Shown in pieces: positions 35,867 to 46,239 of a stretch of DNA of 58,588 bases. Under the pieces are notes generated by a model. It was not told the DNA's origin and did not search any database. It worked only from the letters and a program-made list of their open reading frames with translations. A program made the position numbers and the translations under genes. The stretch's first letter is position 1; the number at the start of each line of letters is the position of its first letter. Origin of the DNA: Pseudomonadota bacterium (GTDB taxonomy: Bacteria > Pseudomonadota > Gammaproteobacteria > Steroidobacterales > Steroidobacteraceae); assembly GCA_019352035.1 (NCBI GenBank), contig JABBNZ010000018.1:1-58588 (forward strand), read 5' to 3'.

Positions 35867-36113
35867 AAGGCCTGTCGTTCTCACCGTAGTCCATCGGCGC
35901 GACTGCCATCTCTGCGAGGAGATGATCGCGGAGCTGCGTGCGCTCGCCCAGGCCGTGCCGCTGCCGCCGATCGAAGTGGTGGACGTGGACGCCGACCCCA
36001 CCCTCAAACGCCGGTTCTCCCTCCATGTGCCCGTCCTCCTCCTCGACGGCACGGTGGTCTGTCGCCACCGGCTGGACGCCGGGGAGCTTATGCGCCTGCT
36101 GAGACAGGGCTGA
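35841..36113 (+). CDS. Glutaredoxin-like (DUF836) thioredoxin-fold protein
   Basis: The 90-residue protein has the start of a thioredoxin fold (VVLTVVHRRDCHLCEEM) with a CxxC pair at about Cys22 and Cys25, the cis-proline segment HVPVLLLDG and a C-terminal helix. It overlaps the end of rseB, starts with TTG by my choice (no ATG or GTG lies between it and the core), and precedes lepA by 60 bp. A thiol-redox role is expected; the substrate is unknown. Confidence 0.8.
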   Translation: MRIRHRRTERPVVLTVVHRRDCHLCEEMIAELRALAQAVPLPPIEVVDVDADPTLKRRFSLHVPVLLLDGTVVCRHRLDAGELMRLLRQG

Positions 36114-36173
36114 CTGCTATAATTGCGACGGCCGCTGATCTCCTGGCGCGGCAGCAACGCGACAGACCGATTC

Positions 36174-37967
<1,794 letters not shown>

Positions 37968-37979
37968 GCCGCCGGCGCG

Positions 37980-39080
37980 ATGCCTCCCCTCTTCATGCAC
38001 ATCATCCTGGCTCTCGCCTGGCTCGCCTTGCCGGTCGGACTTCTCTGCATCCTCGATGACTGGTTCCTGCGCCCGAGGCGGCAGATCGCGGCGAGCCCGA
38101 AGCCGGTGGCCGACTCCGCGGCGATGTCGCTCGCCTACCACACGCTGCCGATCCTCATCGGGGCCGCCGTGGTGCGGCTCCTCGTTGCCGAGCAGGTCGA
38201 TTTCAGCTCCGTGCTGGTCGCCATCTGCGCTGTCACGGGGGTCATCTGGGCGGTGGACGCGGGGCTCGTGCGCCGGGGCCGGCGCAACGCCGCCAAGGCG
38301 GCGGGCAAGGACCCGGCGGCCATTGCGGAGCCCGGTACGGTGGATTACGCGCGCAGCTTCTTTCCGGTGGCGCTCGCCGTGCTGCTGCTGCGCTCGTTCT
38401 TGTTCGAGCCGTTCCGGATCCCCTCGGATTCCATGATGCCGACCCTCCTCGACGGGGATTTCATCCTGGTCGATAAATTCTCCTACGGGCTGCGCCTTCC
38501 GGTCACCAACACCAAGATCCTGAACACCGGTGGTCCCCGGCGGGGGGATGTGGCGGTTTTTCGCTATCCGCTCAATCCTTCTGAGAACTACATCAAGCGA
38601 GTGGCGGGCCTTCCGGGCGATCATGTGACGGTGCGCAACGACCGGTTCATCATCAATGGCAAGGTGATACCGTTCAAGGTGACGGGCACCTACAACGACG
38701 GCTGCTACGTCAACATGCAGCTCGCCATCGAGCACCTGGGGAACCATACCCACGAGGCGCTCCTCTGCCCCGTGCCGCTCGAGGTCACCCCGTATCCCTT
38801 GCCGGGCTGCCGGCGAAGTGATGCGCGCGGTTACGTCTGCGGCGGTACGCCGCCGCCTGGGGCGTTCCCCCTCATCGAGCCCGCGGTGGTCAAAAAGGAC
38901 GTGCCGCCGGACTCGTATCTCATGATCGGCGACAATCGGGACAACAGCGACGACGGGCGCGTCTGGGGTTTCGTCCCCGATGCGAACCTCGTCGGCAGGG
39001 CGACCTACATCTGGTTCAACTGGGACCCGGAACGCAAGGGCGGGCCGCTCTGGAGCCGGATCGGCAAGAAAATCGAATAG
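37980..39080 (+). CDS. lepB: Signal peptidase I
   Basis: LepB removes signal peptides of exported proteins at the outer face of the inner membrane. The 366-residue product has three hydrophobic helices (about 6-25, 55-95, 126-140), then the catalytic Ser in FRIPSDSMMPTL (about Ser151), the Lys base in NYIKRVAGLPGD (about Lys206) and the late signature IGDNRDNSDDGRVWGFV. It is about 40 residues longer than E. coli LepB because of the N-terminal membrane segment and a Cys-containing loop (about 235-290). Confidence 0.95.
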   Translation: MPPLFMHIILALAWLALPVGLLCILDDWFLRPRRQIAASPKPVADSAAMSLAYHTLPILIGAAVVRLLVAEQVDFSSVLVAICAVTGVIWAVDAGLVRRGRRNAAKAAGKDPAAIAEPGTVDYARSFFPVALAVLLLRSFLFEPFRIPSDSMMPTLLDGDFILVDKFSYGLRLPVTNTKILNTGGPRRGDVAVFRYPLNPSENYIKRVAGLPGDHVTVRNDRFIINGKVIPFKVTGTYNDGCYVNMQLAIEHLGNHTHEALLCPVPLEVTPYPLPGCRRSDARGYVCGGTPPPGAFPLIEPAVVKKDVPPDSYLMIGDNRDNSDDGRVWGFVPDANLVGRATYIWFNWDPERKGGPLWSRIGKKIE

Positions 39081-39093
39081 CGGGGGTTCAGCT

Positions 39094-39465
39094 ATGTTAC
39101 GGCGTCAACGTGGCGTGACGGCGATCGGGTGGCTGGTGCTGCTCATCCCATTCGCGATCGTCATTTATGCGGGCGTGCGCCTGCTGCCGCTCTACCTCAA
39201 CTACATGAACGTCTCGCGCACGCTGAGCAGCCTCGCGGACCAGTATCGCGGCGGCGGCGCCACGCCTGATGACATCCGCAACTCGATCGCGAAGCACTTC
39301 GAGATCGACGAGGTGAATTACCCGACCATTCGCGACATCTCGATCAGCCGTGCCGGTCAGGGATGGCAGGTCGAGGCCGCCTACTATGACCAGGCGCCGC
39401 TCTTCGCCCACATCACCCTGCAGGTGAAATTCGACAAGGTCGTCAACGTGGGCGGCGGTGGATAA
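39094..39465 (+). CDS. DUF4845 family small membrane protein
   Basis: The 123-residue product has an N-terminal type-IV-pilin-like start (RRQRGVTAIGWLVLLI), one transmembrane helix (about 10-30), and a soluble domain with MNVSRTLSSLADQY and KHFEIDEVNYPTIRDISI. The DUF4845 family is regularly found between lepB and rnc; its function is unknown. ATG 39094 was chosen since the open frame upstream lies within lepB. Its end overlaps the rnc GTG start by 8 bp. Confidence 0.85.
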   Translation: MLRRQRGVTAIGWLVLLIPFAIVIYAGVRLLPLYLNYMNVSRTLSSLADQYRGGGATPDDIRNSIAKHFEIDEVNYPTIRDISISRAGQGWQVEAAYYDQAPLFAHITLQVKFDKVVNVGGGG

Positions 39466-40162
39466 ACCCGGTTGGCCGCTCGCCTGGCTGCGCGCGCAGC
39501 TCGGCTACGAGCCGCGGGACCCCGCGCTCTTTCGCGCGGCGCTCACCCATCGCAGCGCCGCGGGGCCCAATAACGAGCGGCTCGAGTTCCTCGGGGACGC
39601 GGTGCTCAACCTCGTCGTGGCAAATCACCTCTACGTGGCCTTCCCGGACGCGAGTGAAGGCGATCTCAGCCGGCTTCGGGCGCGGGTGGTGAGCGGGGAG
39701 CCTCTGGCCGAGATCGCCGCATCGCTCGGGCTGGGCGAGGCGCTGCAGCTCGGCTCGGGCGAGCTGAAGACCGGCGGCTTCCGGCGCCAGTCGATCCTCG
39801 CCGATGCCTTGGAGGGGGTCTTCGGGGCCCTCTACCTCGACGGCGGCCTCACGGCGGCCGAAGCCGTGATCGGGCGGCTGCTCGAGCCGCGGATTGCAGC
39901 CCTTCCAGCCCCGCATGAGCTCAAGGATGCCAAGACCCGCCTGCAGGAATACCTGCAGTCCCGCGGATTCGCTCTGCCTCGATACGAGGTGGAGCGGATC
40001 GAGGGGGAAGCCCATGCGCAGACCTTTTACGTGACCTGTGAGGTGCCGGCGATGCGGCTCGCGGCCCAGGGCCGGGGCTCGAGCCGCCGGCGTGCCGAGC
40101 AGGGGGCCGCGGAGCGCATACTGTCGGACCTGGACAGCAGCTTGGACTCTCACAGTGACTGA
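39458..40162 (+). CDS. rnc: Ribonuclease III
   Basis: RNase III cuts double-stranded RNA in rRNA and mRNA processing. The 234-residue product has the signature NNERLEFLGDAVLNLVV with catalytic acidic residues, ILADALEGVFGALYLDGG, and a C-terminal double-stranded RNA-binding domain (DAKTRLQEYLQSRGF to the end). It starts with GTG and overlaps era by 8 bp, the standard rnc-era-recO operon. Confidence 0.96.
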   Translation: MDKPGWPLAWLRAQLGYEPRDPALFRAALTHRSAAGPNNERLEFLGDAVLNLVVANHLYVAFPDASEGDLSRLRARVVSGEPLAEIAASLGLGEALQLGSGELKTGGFRRQSILADALEGVFGALYLDGGLTAAEAVIGRLLEPRIAALPAPHELKDAKTRLQEYLQSRGFALPRYEVERIEGEAHAQTFYVTCEVPAMRLAAQGRGSSRRRAEQGAAERILSDLDSSLDSHSD

Positions 40163-41057
40163 TTCCCCTTCCGCCGATTTTCGCTGCGGCTTCGCGGCCC
40201 TCGTGGGGCGCCCGAACGTCGGCAAGTCGACCCTGCTCAACGCGCTCGTCGGGCAGAAGGTGAGCATCGTCACGCCCCGGCCGCAGACGACGCGGCACCG
40301 GATCCTCGGGCTCGTGCAGCTGCCGGGCGCCCAGATTGCGTTCGTCGATACGCCGGGGCTCCACAGCCAGGCCAGGCGCGCGCTCAACAAGGCGATGAAC
40401 CGGACGGCGGCGGCGGCTCTCGAGGATTCTGACCTCGTCGTGTTCGTCGTGGAGGCGATGGTCTGGAACGCGGAGGACGAGCTCGTCCTGAATCGCATCG
40501 CCCGCTCGGACCGTCCGGTGTTGGTTGCGGTCAACAAGGTCGACAAGGTGAGGCCGCGCGAGCGGCTGTTGCCGTATCTCGCGGAGCTCGACCGCCGCCA
40601 CGGGTTTCTGGCGCTGGTGCCGGTCTCGGCGCTCAAGGAGAGGAATCTCGAGGATCTGCGCAACGCCATCGTGGCGCACCTGCCGGTCTCGGCGCCGCTC
40701 TTTCCCGAGGGAGAGCTGACGGACCGGGGGCTGCAGTTCCGGATCGCGGAAATGATCCGCGAGAAACTGACGCTGGAGCTCAATCAGGAAGTGCCGTACG
40801 GCATCGCGGTCGAGGTGGAGAAGCTGGCGGAAGAGGACGGCCAGCTCACCGTCGAGGCGTCCATCTGGGTGGATCGCGAGGGGCAGAAGCCAATCGTCAT
40901 CGGGGCGAAAGGCGAGCGGCTGAAGCGGGTGGGGACTTCCGCGCGACTCACGTTGAACGGCATGCTCGGCCGCCGGCTGCACCTGAACCTCTGGGTCAAG
41001 GTGCGGGAGAACTGGGCGGACAATGTTCGGGCGCTGCGCGAGTTAGGCCTGGAGTAA
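40155..41057 (+). CDS. era: GTPase Era
   Basis: Era binds the 3' end of 16S rRNA during 30S maturation. The 300-residue product has G1 (GRPNVGKSTLLNAL), G3 (DTPGLH), G4 (NKVDKV) and a C-terminal KH domain (EVPYGIAVEVEKL, IGAKGERLKRVG). GTG at 40155 was chosen because similarity begins a few residues later and the upstream open frame lies in rnc. Confidence 0.96.
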   Translation: MTDSPSADFRCGFAALVGRPNVGKSTLLNALVGQKVSIVTPRPQTTRHRILGLVQLPGAQIAFVDTPGLHSQARRALNKAMNRTAAAALEDSDLVVFVVEAMVWNAEDELVLNRIARSDRPVLVAVNKVDKVRPRERLLPYLAELDRRHGFLALVPVSALKERNLEDLRNAIVAHLPVSAPLFPEGELTDRGLQFRIAEMIREKLTLELNQEVPYGIAVEVEKLAEEDGQLTVEASIWVDREGQKPIVIGAKGERLKRVGTSARLTLNGMLGRRLHLNLWVKVRENWADNVRALRELGLE

Positions 41058-41064
41058 TAGAGAG

Positions 41065-41793
41065 GTGGTGACGGCGCAGTCCCGCCGCATCCTGCTGGCG
41101 CCGGGATACATCCTGCACCACCGGCCCTATCGCGATACCAGCCGGATCCTCGAGGTGCTGGTGCGGGATCACGGGCGGCTGACCCTGTTTGCGCGGGGGG
41201 TGCGTGGACCGAAGCCGCGTTTCGGGGCCGTGCTGCAGCCGTTCGAGCTGCTGCTCCTGTCGTTTCAGGTCGGGCGGGAAGCGGGTCAGCTCACCGGGGC
41301 GGAAAGCGCCCAAAGCTCCCCCCCCTTGCCGGCAGGGAGCCTCATGGCGGGGTTCTATCTCAACGAGCTGCTGCTGAAGCTGACGGCGCGGCATGATCCG
41401 ATGGCGCAGGTTTTCGAGGACTACCGGCGGGCGCTCGAGGGCCTGCGTGCGGGGCTGCGGGTCGAGGCGGTTCTGCGGCTCTTCGAGAAGCGGCTGCTGG
41501 AGTCGGCAGGCTACGGGGTGGATCTGACCTCGGAGGCACGGACGGGAAGGGCGATCGAGGCGGGTCGGTTCTACCGCTTCCGGGCCTCTGAGGGGCTCGT
41601 TCCGGCGCAGGGGGATGAGGCGGATGCGGTCGCCGGCGAGTCGCTGCTGGAGCTGGCGCGGGAGGAGCTGACCGAAGGGAGTGCGCTCGAGGACGCGCGT
41701 CGGGTGCTGAAGGCGGCGCTCGCGCAGAGGCTGGAGGGGGAGCTGACCACCCGGCGCGTGGCGCGGGCGATCGCCGGAGCGAAGACGCGCTGA
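41065..41793 (+). CDS. recO: DNA repair protein RecO
   Basis: RecO loads RecA with RecR on SSB-coated DNA. The 242-residue product has an N-terminal OB fold (ILHHRPYRDTSRILEVLVRD, GRLTLFARGVRGPK) and a helical domain with GFYLNELLLKLTARHDP and LRLFEKRLLESAGYG. No zinc-binding cysteines are seen, as in other gammaproteobacterial RecO. GTG at 41065 or 41068 could start it. The 109 bp after it (to pdxJ) hold nothing I can name. Confidence 0.92.
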   Translation: MVTAQSRRILLAPGYILHHRPYRDTSRILEVLVRDHGRLTLFARGVRGPKPRFGAVLQPFELLLLSFQVGREAGQLTGAESAQSSPPLPAGSLMAGFYLNELLLKLTARHDPMAQVFEDYRRALEGLRAGLRVEAVLRLFEKRLLESAGYGVDLTSEARTGRAIEAGRFYRFRASEGLVPAQGDEADAVAGESLLELAREELTEGSALEDARRVLKAALAQRLEGELTTRRVARAIAGAKTR

Positions 41794-41902
41794 GCACCGT
41801 CCTTCAACGGCACCGGCTCGCCGGCGGGGGCGGGGGTCGCGTACGTAGCTCGAGTACGCAAGAATGGGGGTCGCTGAATGGCACTCAGTGGAGAGCGCGG
41901 TT

Positions 41903-42637
41903 TTGACTCATTCGCACATAGCACTCGGCATCAACATCGACCATGTGGCGAGCCTGCGCCAGGCGCGGCGGGGACGGGATCCGGAGCCGGTGCAGGCGGC
42001 CCTGGCCGCAGAGATGGCGGGGGCGGACAGCATCACGCTGCACCTGAGAGAGGATCGCAGGCACATCCAGGACTTCGACGTCAGAGCGCTGAAGGGACTC
42101 CTGAAGACGCGCATGAACCTCGAGATGGCGGTCACGGATGAGATGTTGAGGATCGCGGGCGAGGTGCGGCCCGAGGATTGTTGCTTCGTGCCGGAACGGC
42201 GGCAGGAGGTGACCACCGAGGGGGGGCTCGACGTGGCGGGGCAGGAGTCCCGCATGAGGGATGCGATCGAGAAGCTGGCGGAGCAGGGGATCAGGGTCGC
42301 GCTCTTCATCGATCCGGATCCGCGCCAGGTGGAGGCCGCGGAGCGGATCGGCGCGCCCGCGATCGAGCTGCATACGGGGGCCTATGCGGAGGCGGCGGGG
42401 GCGGCGATGGCGACCGAGCTCGATCGGCTCGCGCAGTGTGCCCGCCTGGGGGCGGGGCTCGGGCTCGAGGTGCATGCGGGACACGGCCTGAATTACCACA
42501 ACGTGCTGCCGGTGGCGGCGATCCGGGACATCGTGGAACTCAACATCGGGCATGCGATCGTCTCCCGCGCGGTGTTCGACGGGCTCGCGGCGGCGGTGCG
42601 GGACATGAAGGCACTGATGGCGGCGGCGCGCGCATGA
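41903..42637 (+). CDS. pdxJ: Pyridoxine 5'-phosphate synthase
   Basis: PdxJ makes pyridoxine phosphate from deoxyxylulose phosphate and aminoacetone phosphate, the last step of de novo vitamin B6 synthesis. The product (244 residues from TTG) has [16 protein letters not shown], the catalytic [10 protein letters not shown] region, [10 protein letters not shown] and [14 protein letters not shown] 41903 was chosen because it gives the family N-terminus with GAGAG upstream; ATG 41864 would add 13 residues. Its stop overlaps the acpS start by 4 bp, the usual pdxJ-acpS pair. Confidence 0.93.
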   Translation: MTHSHIALGINIDHVASLRQARRGRDPEPVQAALAAEMAGADSITLHLREDRRHIQDFDVRALKGLLKTRMNLEMAVTDEMLRIAGEVRPEDCCFVPERRQEVTTEGGLDVAGQESRMRDAIEKLAEQGIRVALFIDPDPRQVEAAERIGAPAIELHTGAYAEAAGAAMATELDRLAQCARLGAGLGLEVHAGHGLNYHNVLPVAAIRDIVELNIGHAIVSRAVFDGLAAAVRDMKALMAAARA

Positions 42638-43020
42638 TCTACGGCATTGGCGTGGATGTCCTCGAGGTGCGGCGGATCGGGCAGACGCTGGAGCGGTTCG
42701 GCGCGCATTTCATCGACCGTCTGCTGATGCCCGAGGAGCAGGAGCAGCTGGCGAAGACGCAGCGGCGGGAGCGCTTCATCGCCATGCGGTTCGCGGCGAA
42801 GGAGGCGATCGTCAAGGCGATGGGGACGGGATTCGCGCATGGGGTATGGATCAGGGATGTGGGGGTGGTGCAGAACGCCTGGGGGAAACCGGAGGTGGTG
42901 TTCTCGCAGAGGGGGGAGCGGGTGAGGAGGGGGTTGGGGGTGGGCGATGGACATGTGACGCTGACGGATGAGGCGGGGCTGGTCGTGGCGGTGGCGGTGC
43001 TCATGAAGGCGCAGCAATGA
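42634..43020 (+). CDS. acpS: Holo-[acyl-carrier-protein] synthase
   Basis: AcpS transfers phosphopantetheine from CoA to acyl carrier protein. The 128-residue product starts [14 protein letters not shown] with the metal-binding Asp8, and has [15 protein letters not shown] with the second metal ligand. Length is normal. ATG overlapping the pdxJ stop was chosen; the upstream open frame is a shadow of pdxJ. Confidence 0.95.
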   Translation: MIYGIGVDVLEVRRIGQTLERFGAHFIDRLLMPEEQEQLAKTQRRERFIAMRFAAKEAIVKAMGTGFAHGVWIRDVGVVQNAWGKPEVVFSQRGERVRRGLGVGDGHVTLTDEAGLVVAVAVLMKAQQ

Positions 43021-43054
43021 CCATCAGTGATCCGTTCTCTCAGATCAGGTGGTC

Positions 43055-43834
43055 ATGAACTGTCTGGTGTTTGATATCGAGACCATTCCCGATGTGGCGC
43101 TGGGGAGGCGGCTGTACGGGCTCGAGGGGCTGCCCGATGCGGAGGTCGCGAAGGCGATGTTCGCGCTGCGGCGGCAGGACTCGGGCGGGGAGTTCCTGCC
43201 GCTCGAGCAGCATCGGGTGGTGGCGATCTCCTGCGTGCTGCGCAGCCGGGACGGGCTCAAGGTGTGGAGCCTGGGGGACGTGAGCTCGCCGGAGGCGCAG
43301 CTCATCGAGCGGTTCTTCGATGGGATCGAGCGATTCTCGCCGGTGCTCGTGTCGTGGAACGGGTGCGGGTTCGATCTGCCGGTGTTGAACTATCGGGCGC
43401 TGCTCGCGGGCGTGCAGGCGCCGCGCTATTGGGAGACCGGGGACGAGGATCAGACCTTCCGCTACAACAACTATCTCAGCCGCTTTCATTGGAGGCACAT
43501 CGACCTCATGGACGTGCTGTCGGGGTTTCAGGGGCGCGGGCGCGTGTCGCTCGCGAACGTGGCGTGTCTGCTCGGGCTGCCGGGCAAGCTCGGGTTCTCG
43601 GGGGCGCAGGTCTGGGACGCCTATCTCGAGGGTGACCTGGTCGGCATCCGGCGGTATTGCGAAACGGACGTGCTCAACACTTATCTCGTGTATCTGCGTT
43701 TCGAGCTGTTGCGGGGACGGTTGACGCGCGAGCACTACGGAGAAGAAGTGGAGCGGGTCAAGGGGCTGCTGCGCGCGGGGAAGGAGCCGCATTTCGCGCA
43801 ATTCCTGCGGGCGTGGGAGGGCGCAGGCGCATGA
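43055..43834 (+). CDS. Predicted 3'-5' exonuclease, PolB-like (DnaQ superfamily)
   Basis: The 259-residue protein has the three exonuclease motifs: FDIETIPD (Exo I, metal ligands Asp and Glu), SWNGCGFDLPVLNYRAL (Exo II) and YCETDVLNTYLVY (Exo III). It fits the predicted PolB-type exonuclease family that lacks a polymerase part. A role in DNA repair is likely but unproven. A GTG two codons earlier (43049) is an alternative start. Its stop overlaps rlmD by 4 bp. Confidence 0.88.
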   Translation: MNCLVFDIETIPDVALGRRLYGLEGLPDAEVAKAMFALRRQDSGGEFLPLEQHRVVAISCVLRSRDGLKVWSLGDVSSPEAQLIERFFDGIERFSPVLVSWNGCGFDLPVLNYRALLAGVQAPRYWETGDEDQTFRYNNYLSRFHWRHIDLMDVLSGFQGRGRVSLANVACLLGLPGKLGFSGAQVWDAYLEGDLVGIRRYCETDVLNTYLVYLRFELLRGRLTREHYGEEVERVKGLLRAGKEPHFAQFLRAWEGAGA

Positions 43835-45180
43835 AAGGCCGCGAGGCCCTTCAGGCCGCCGCGGGCCACGGGCAGGCGGAGACGGCGGAGGTCATCGGCC
43901 TCACTCACGAGGGGGACGGGATCGTTCGCGGGGGGAAGACGGTGTTCGTGGCCGGCGCTCTTCCCGGAGAGACGGTGAGCTTCCAGCGCACTCGCCGGCA
44001 CCGACAGCACGACGAAGGCAGGCTGTTGGAAGTGCTGCGGGCCGCGCCGGAGCGGGTGAGACCGCGCTGCGCGCACTTCGGGATCTGCGGGGGCTGTGCT
44101 CTGCAGCATCTTGCGCCCGAGGCGCAGCGGGCCCTCAAGGAGCAAGAGCTGCGCGACAACCTGGAGCGCGTCGCCCGTGCGGAGTGCCGGAACTGGCTGC
44201 CGCCGCTGTGCGGGCCGGTGTGGGGCTACCGCCGGCGCGCGCGGCTCGGTGCCAAGTACGTGGCGAAGAAGGGGAAGGTAGTCGTCGGATTTCGCGAGCG
44301 TCTGGCACCCTACGTCACCGACGTCGGGCATTGCGACGTGCTGGCGCCGCAGGTGGGGGCGCTGATCCAGCCGTTATCGGACCTGCTGGGGGCGCTGGAC
44401 ATCCGTCAGTACGTGCCGCAGATCGAGGTCGCGGTGGCGGACAACGCCACGGCGCTGGTGCTGCGCGTGTTGAGGGCGCCGAGCGAACAGGATCGCGCGA
44501 AGCTGCGCGACTTTGCGGCACGTCATTCGATTCGGTTCCACCTCCAGAGCGGTGGGCCGGACTCCATCGAGGCGCTGACGGCCGGTGAGCCGGCAGACCC
44601 CAGCCTCTCGTACGCGCTGTCCGACTTCGACCTCACGCTCGACTTCGCTCCGACCGACTTCGTTCAGGTGAACGGGGCGGTGAACGGCGCGATGGTGAGG
44701 CGGGCCGTGGAGCTTCTGCATCCCACCCCTGAATCGAGGGTCCTCGATCTCTATTGCGGGCTCGGCAACTTCACGCTCGCGCTCGCCAGGTCCGCGGGCA
44801 GTGTCGTCGGCGTGGAGGGCGAGGCGGGGCTCGTCGAGAGAGCGCGCCACAACGCCCGCCGCAACGGGATTTCCAACGTGGAATTTCACGTGGGCAATCT
44901 GTCTTCCGCGGCGCAGCTGCGGGCAGGATGGCTCAACGGTCGGTATACCCATGTCCTGCTCGACCCGCCTCGGGTGGGCGCCGCGCCCGAGATGCTGTCC
45001 GCCATCGCCGCGCTCGCCCCGGAGCGGGTGTTGTATGTCGCCTGCCATCCGGGGAGCCTCGCCAGGGACCTGGGGATCCTGGTGCACGAGCACGGCTTCA
45101 CCCTCGAATCAGCCGGAGTCGCCGACATGTTTCCGCATACCGCGCACGTCGAGTCGATGGCGCTCCTGAGGCGGCCATGA
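43831..45180 (+). CDS. rlmD: 23S rRNA (uracil-1939-C5)-methyltransferase RlmD
   Basis: RlmD methylates U1939 of 23S rRNA. The 449-residue protein has an N-terminal TRAM domain (GLTHEGDGIVRGGKTVFVAG), iron-sulfur cysteines in CAHFGICGGCALQH, the SAM-binding VLDLYCGLGNFTLALA, the LDPPRVG motif and a catalytic-cysteine segment reading YVACHPGSLARDL, where most relatives have SCNP. ATG 43831 overlaps the previous stop; the upstream open frame is a shadow. Confidence 0.93.
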   Translation: MKGREALQAAAGHGQAETAEVIGLTHEGDGIVRGGKTVFVAGALPGETVSFQRTRRHRQHDEGRLLEVLRAAPERVRPRCAHFGICGGCALQHLAPEAQRALKEQELRDNLERVARAECRNWLPPLCGPVWGYRRRARLGAKYVAKKGKVVVGFRERLAPYVTDVGHCDVLAPQVGALIQPLSDLLGALDIRQYVPQIEVAVADNATALVLRVLRAPSEQDRAKLRDFAARHSIRFHLQSGGPDSIEALTAGEPADPSLSYALSDFDLTLDFAPTDFVQVNGAVNGAMVRRAVELLHPTPESRVLDLYCGLGNFTLALARSAGSVVGVEGEAGLVERARHNARRNGISNVEFHVGNLSSAAQLRAGWLNGRYTHVLLDPPRVGAAPEMLSAIAALAPERVLYVACHPGSLARDLGILVHEHGFTLESAGVADMFPHTAHVESMALLRRP

Positions 45181-46229
45181 CCCTCGGTCCGCTCATGATC
45201 GATCTGGAAGGGATTTCCATCACCGGCGAGGAGCGGGAGATGCTCCGGCATCCGCTCGTGGGGGGCGTGATCCTGTTCACGCGCAATTACGCTGACCCGG
45301 CGCAGCTCTCGGCATTGATGGCGCAGATCCATGCCGTGCGCAGTCCGCCGCTCATCGTGGGGGTCGATCACGAGGGAGGGCGCGTCCAGCGCTTGCGGGC
45401 CGGCTTCTCCGCGCTGCCGGCGCCGCGCCGGATTGGACATGAGTACGACGCCAATGCCCGCGCGGGGCTCGAATTGGCCCGCAGCATGGGTTGGCTCATG
45501 GCGGCGGAGCTGCGCGCTCATGGCGTCGATCTATCGTTCGCACCCTGCGTGGACATCGACTATGGGGTGAGTTTCATCACCGATCGCGCTTTCCACCGCG
45601 ATCCGGACGTGGTGGGCAAGCTGGCCGCGGCGTACGCGCACGGCATGCGCGATGCCGGGATGGCGGCGACGGCGAAGCATTTCCCGGGGCACGGCGCCGT
45701 CGTGGCGGATTCCCACCTGACTCTGCCGGTGGACCGCCGGGAGCTGGCGGATCTCGCGGGCGACCTCGCTCCCTACCGCCTGCTGATCGCCAACGGGCTG
45801 CCGGCCGTCATGGTGGCCCATATTCTCTTTCCTGCCGTCGATGAGGCGCCTTCCAGCCTGTCGGCGCGCTGGATTCGCGACGTATTACGCGGAGAGATGC
45901 GTTTCCAGGGGGTAGTGTTCTCCGACGACCTGTCGATGGGAGGGGCTGCGGCGGCGTTCGGGGACGTCGTGACCCGGGCGACCCGGGCGCTGTCGGCGGG
46001 CTGCGACATGTTGCCGGTGTGCAACCAGCGCGCGTCGGTGGTGGAGCTGCTGGATCACCTGCAGATTGAGCCCGAGCCGGCTTCGGGCCTGCGTCTGGTG
46101 AGACTGCACGGGCGCGGCGCCCTGACACTCGAGGATCTGCAGAGTCGGCCGCAGTGGCGGCATGCCCGGGAGTGGCTCGAGCGCTGCGGCGCGGCGCCGG
46201 CGCTGAAATTAGATTCGGGAAGTGGATGA
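45177..46229 (+). CDS. nagZ: Beta-N-acetylhexosaminidase NagZ
   Basis: NagZ (GH3) removes GlcNAc from muropeptides in cell-wall recycling, in the cytoplasm. The 350-residue product has VGVDHEGGRVQRLR, the Asp/His acid-base segment KHFPGHGAVVADSH and the nucleophile in SDDLSMGGA. It starts with ATG overlapping the rlmD stop. Because NagZ products drive AmpR in many bacteria it can affect beta-lactamase expression; nothing of that kind is seen here. Confidence 0.95.
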   Translation: MTLGPLMIDLEGISITGEEREMLRHPLVGGVILFTRNYADPAQLSALMAQIHAVRSPPLIVGVDHEGGRVQRLRAGFSALPAPRRIGHEYDANARAGLELARSMGWLMAAELRAHGVDLSFAPCVDIDYGVSFITDRAFHRDPDVVGKLAAAYAHGMRDAGMAATAKHFPGHGAVVADSHLTLPVDRRELADLAGDLAPYRLLIANGLPAVMVAHILFPAVDEAPSSLSARWIRDVLRGEMRFQGVVFSDDLSMGGAAAAFGDVVTRATRALSAGCDMLPVCNQRASVVELLDHLQIEPEPASGLRLVRLHGRGALTLEDLQSRPQWRHAREWLERCGAAPALKLDSGSG

Positions 46230-46239
46230 GCACACAACC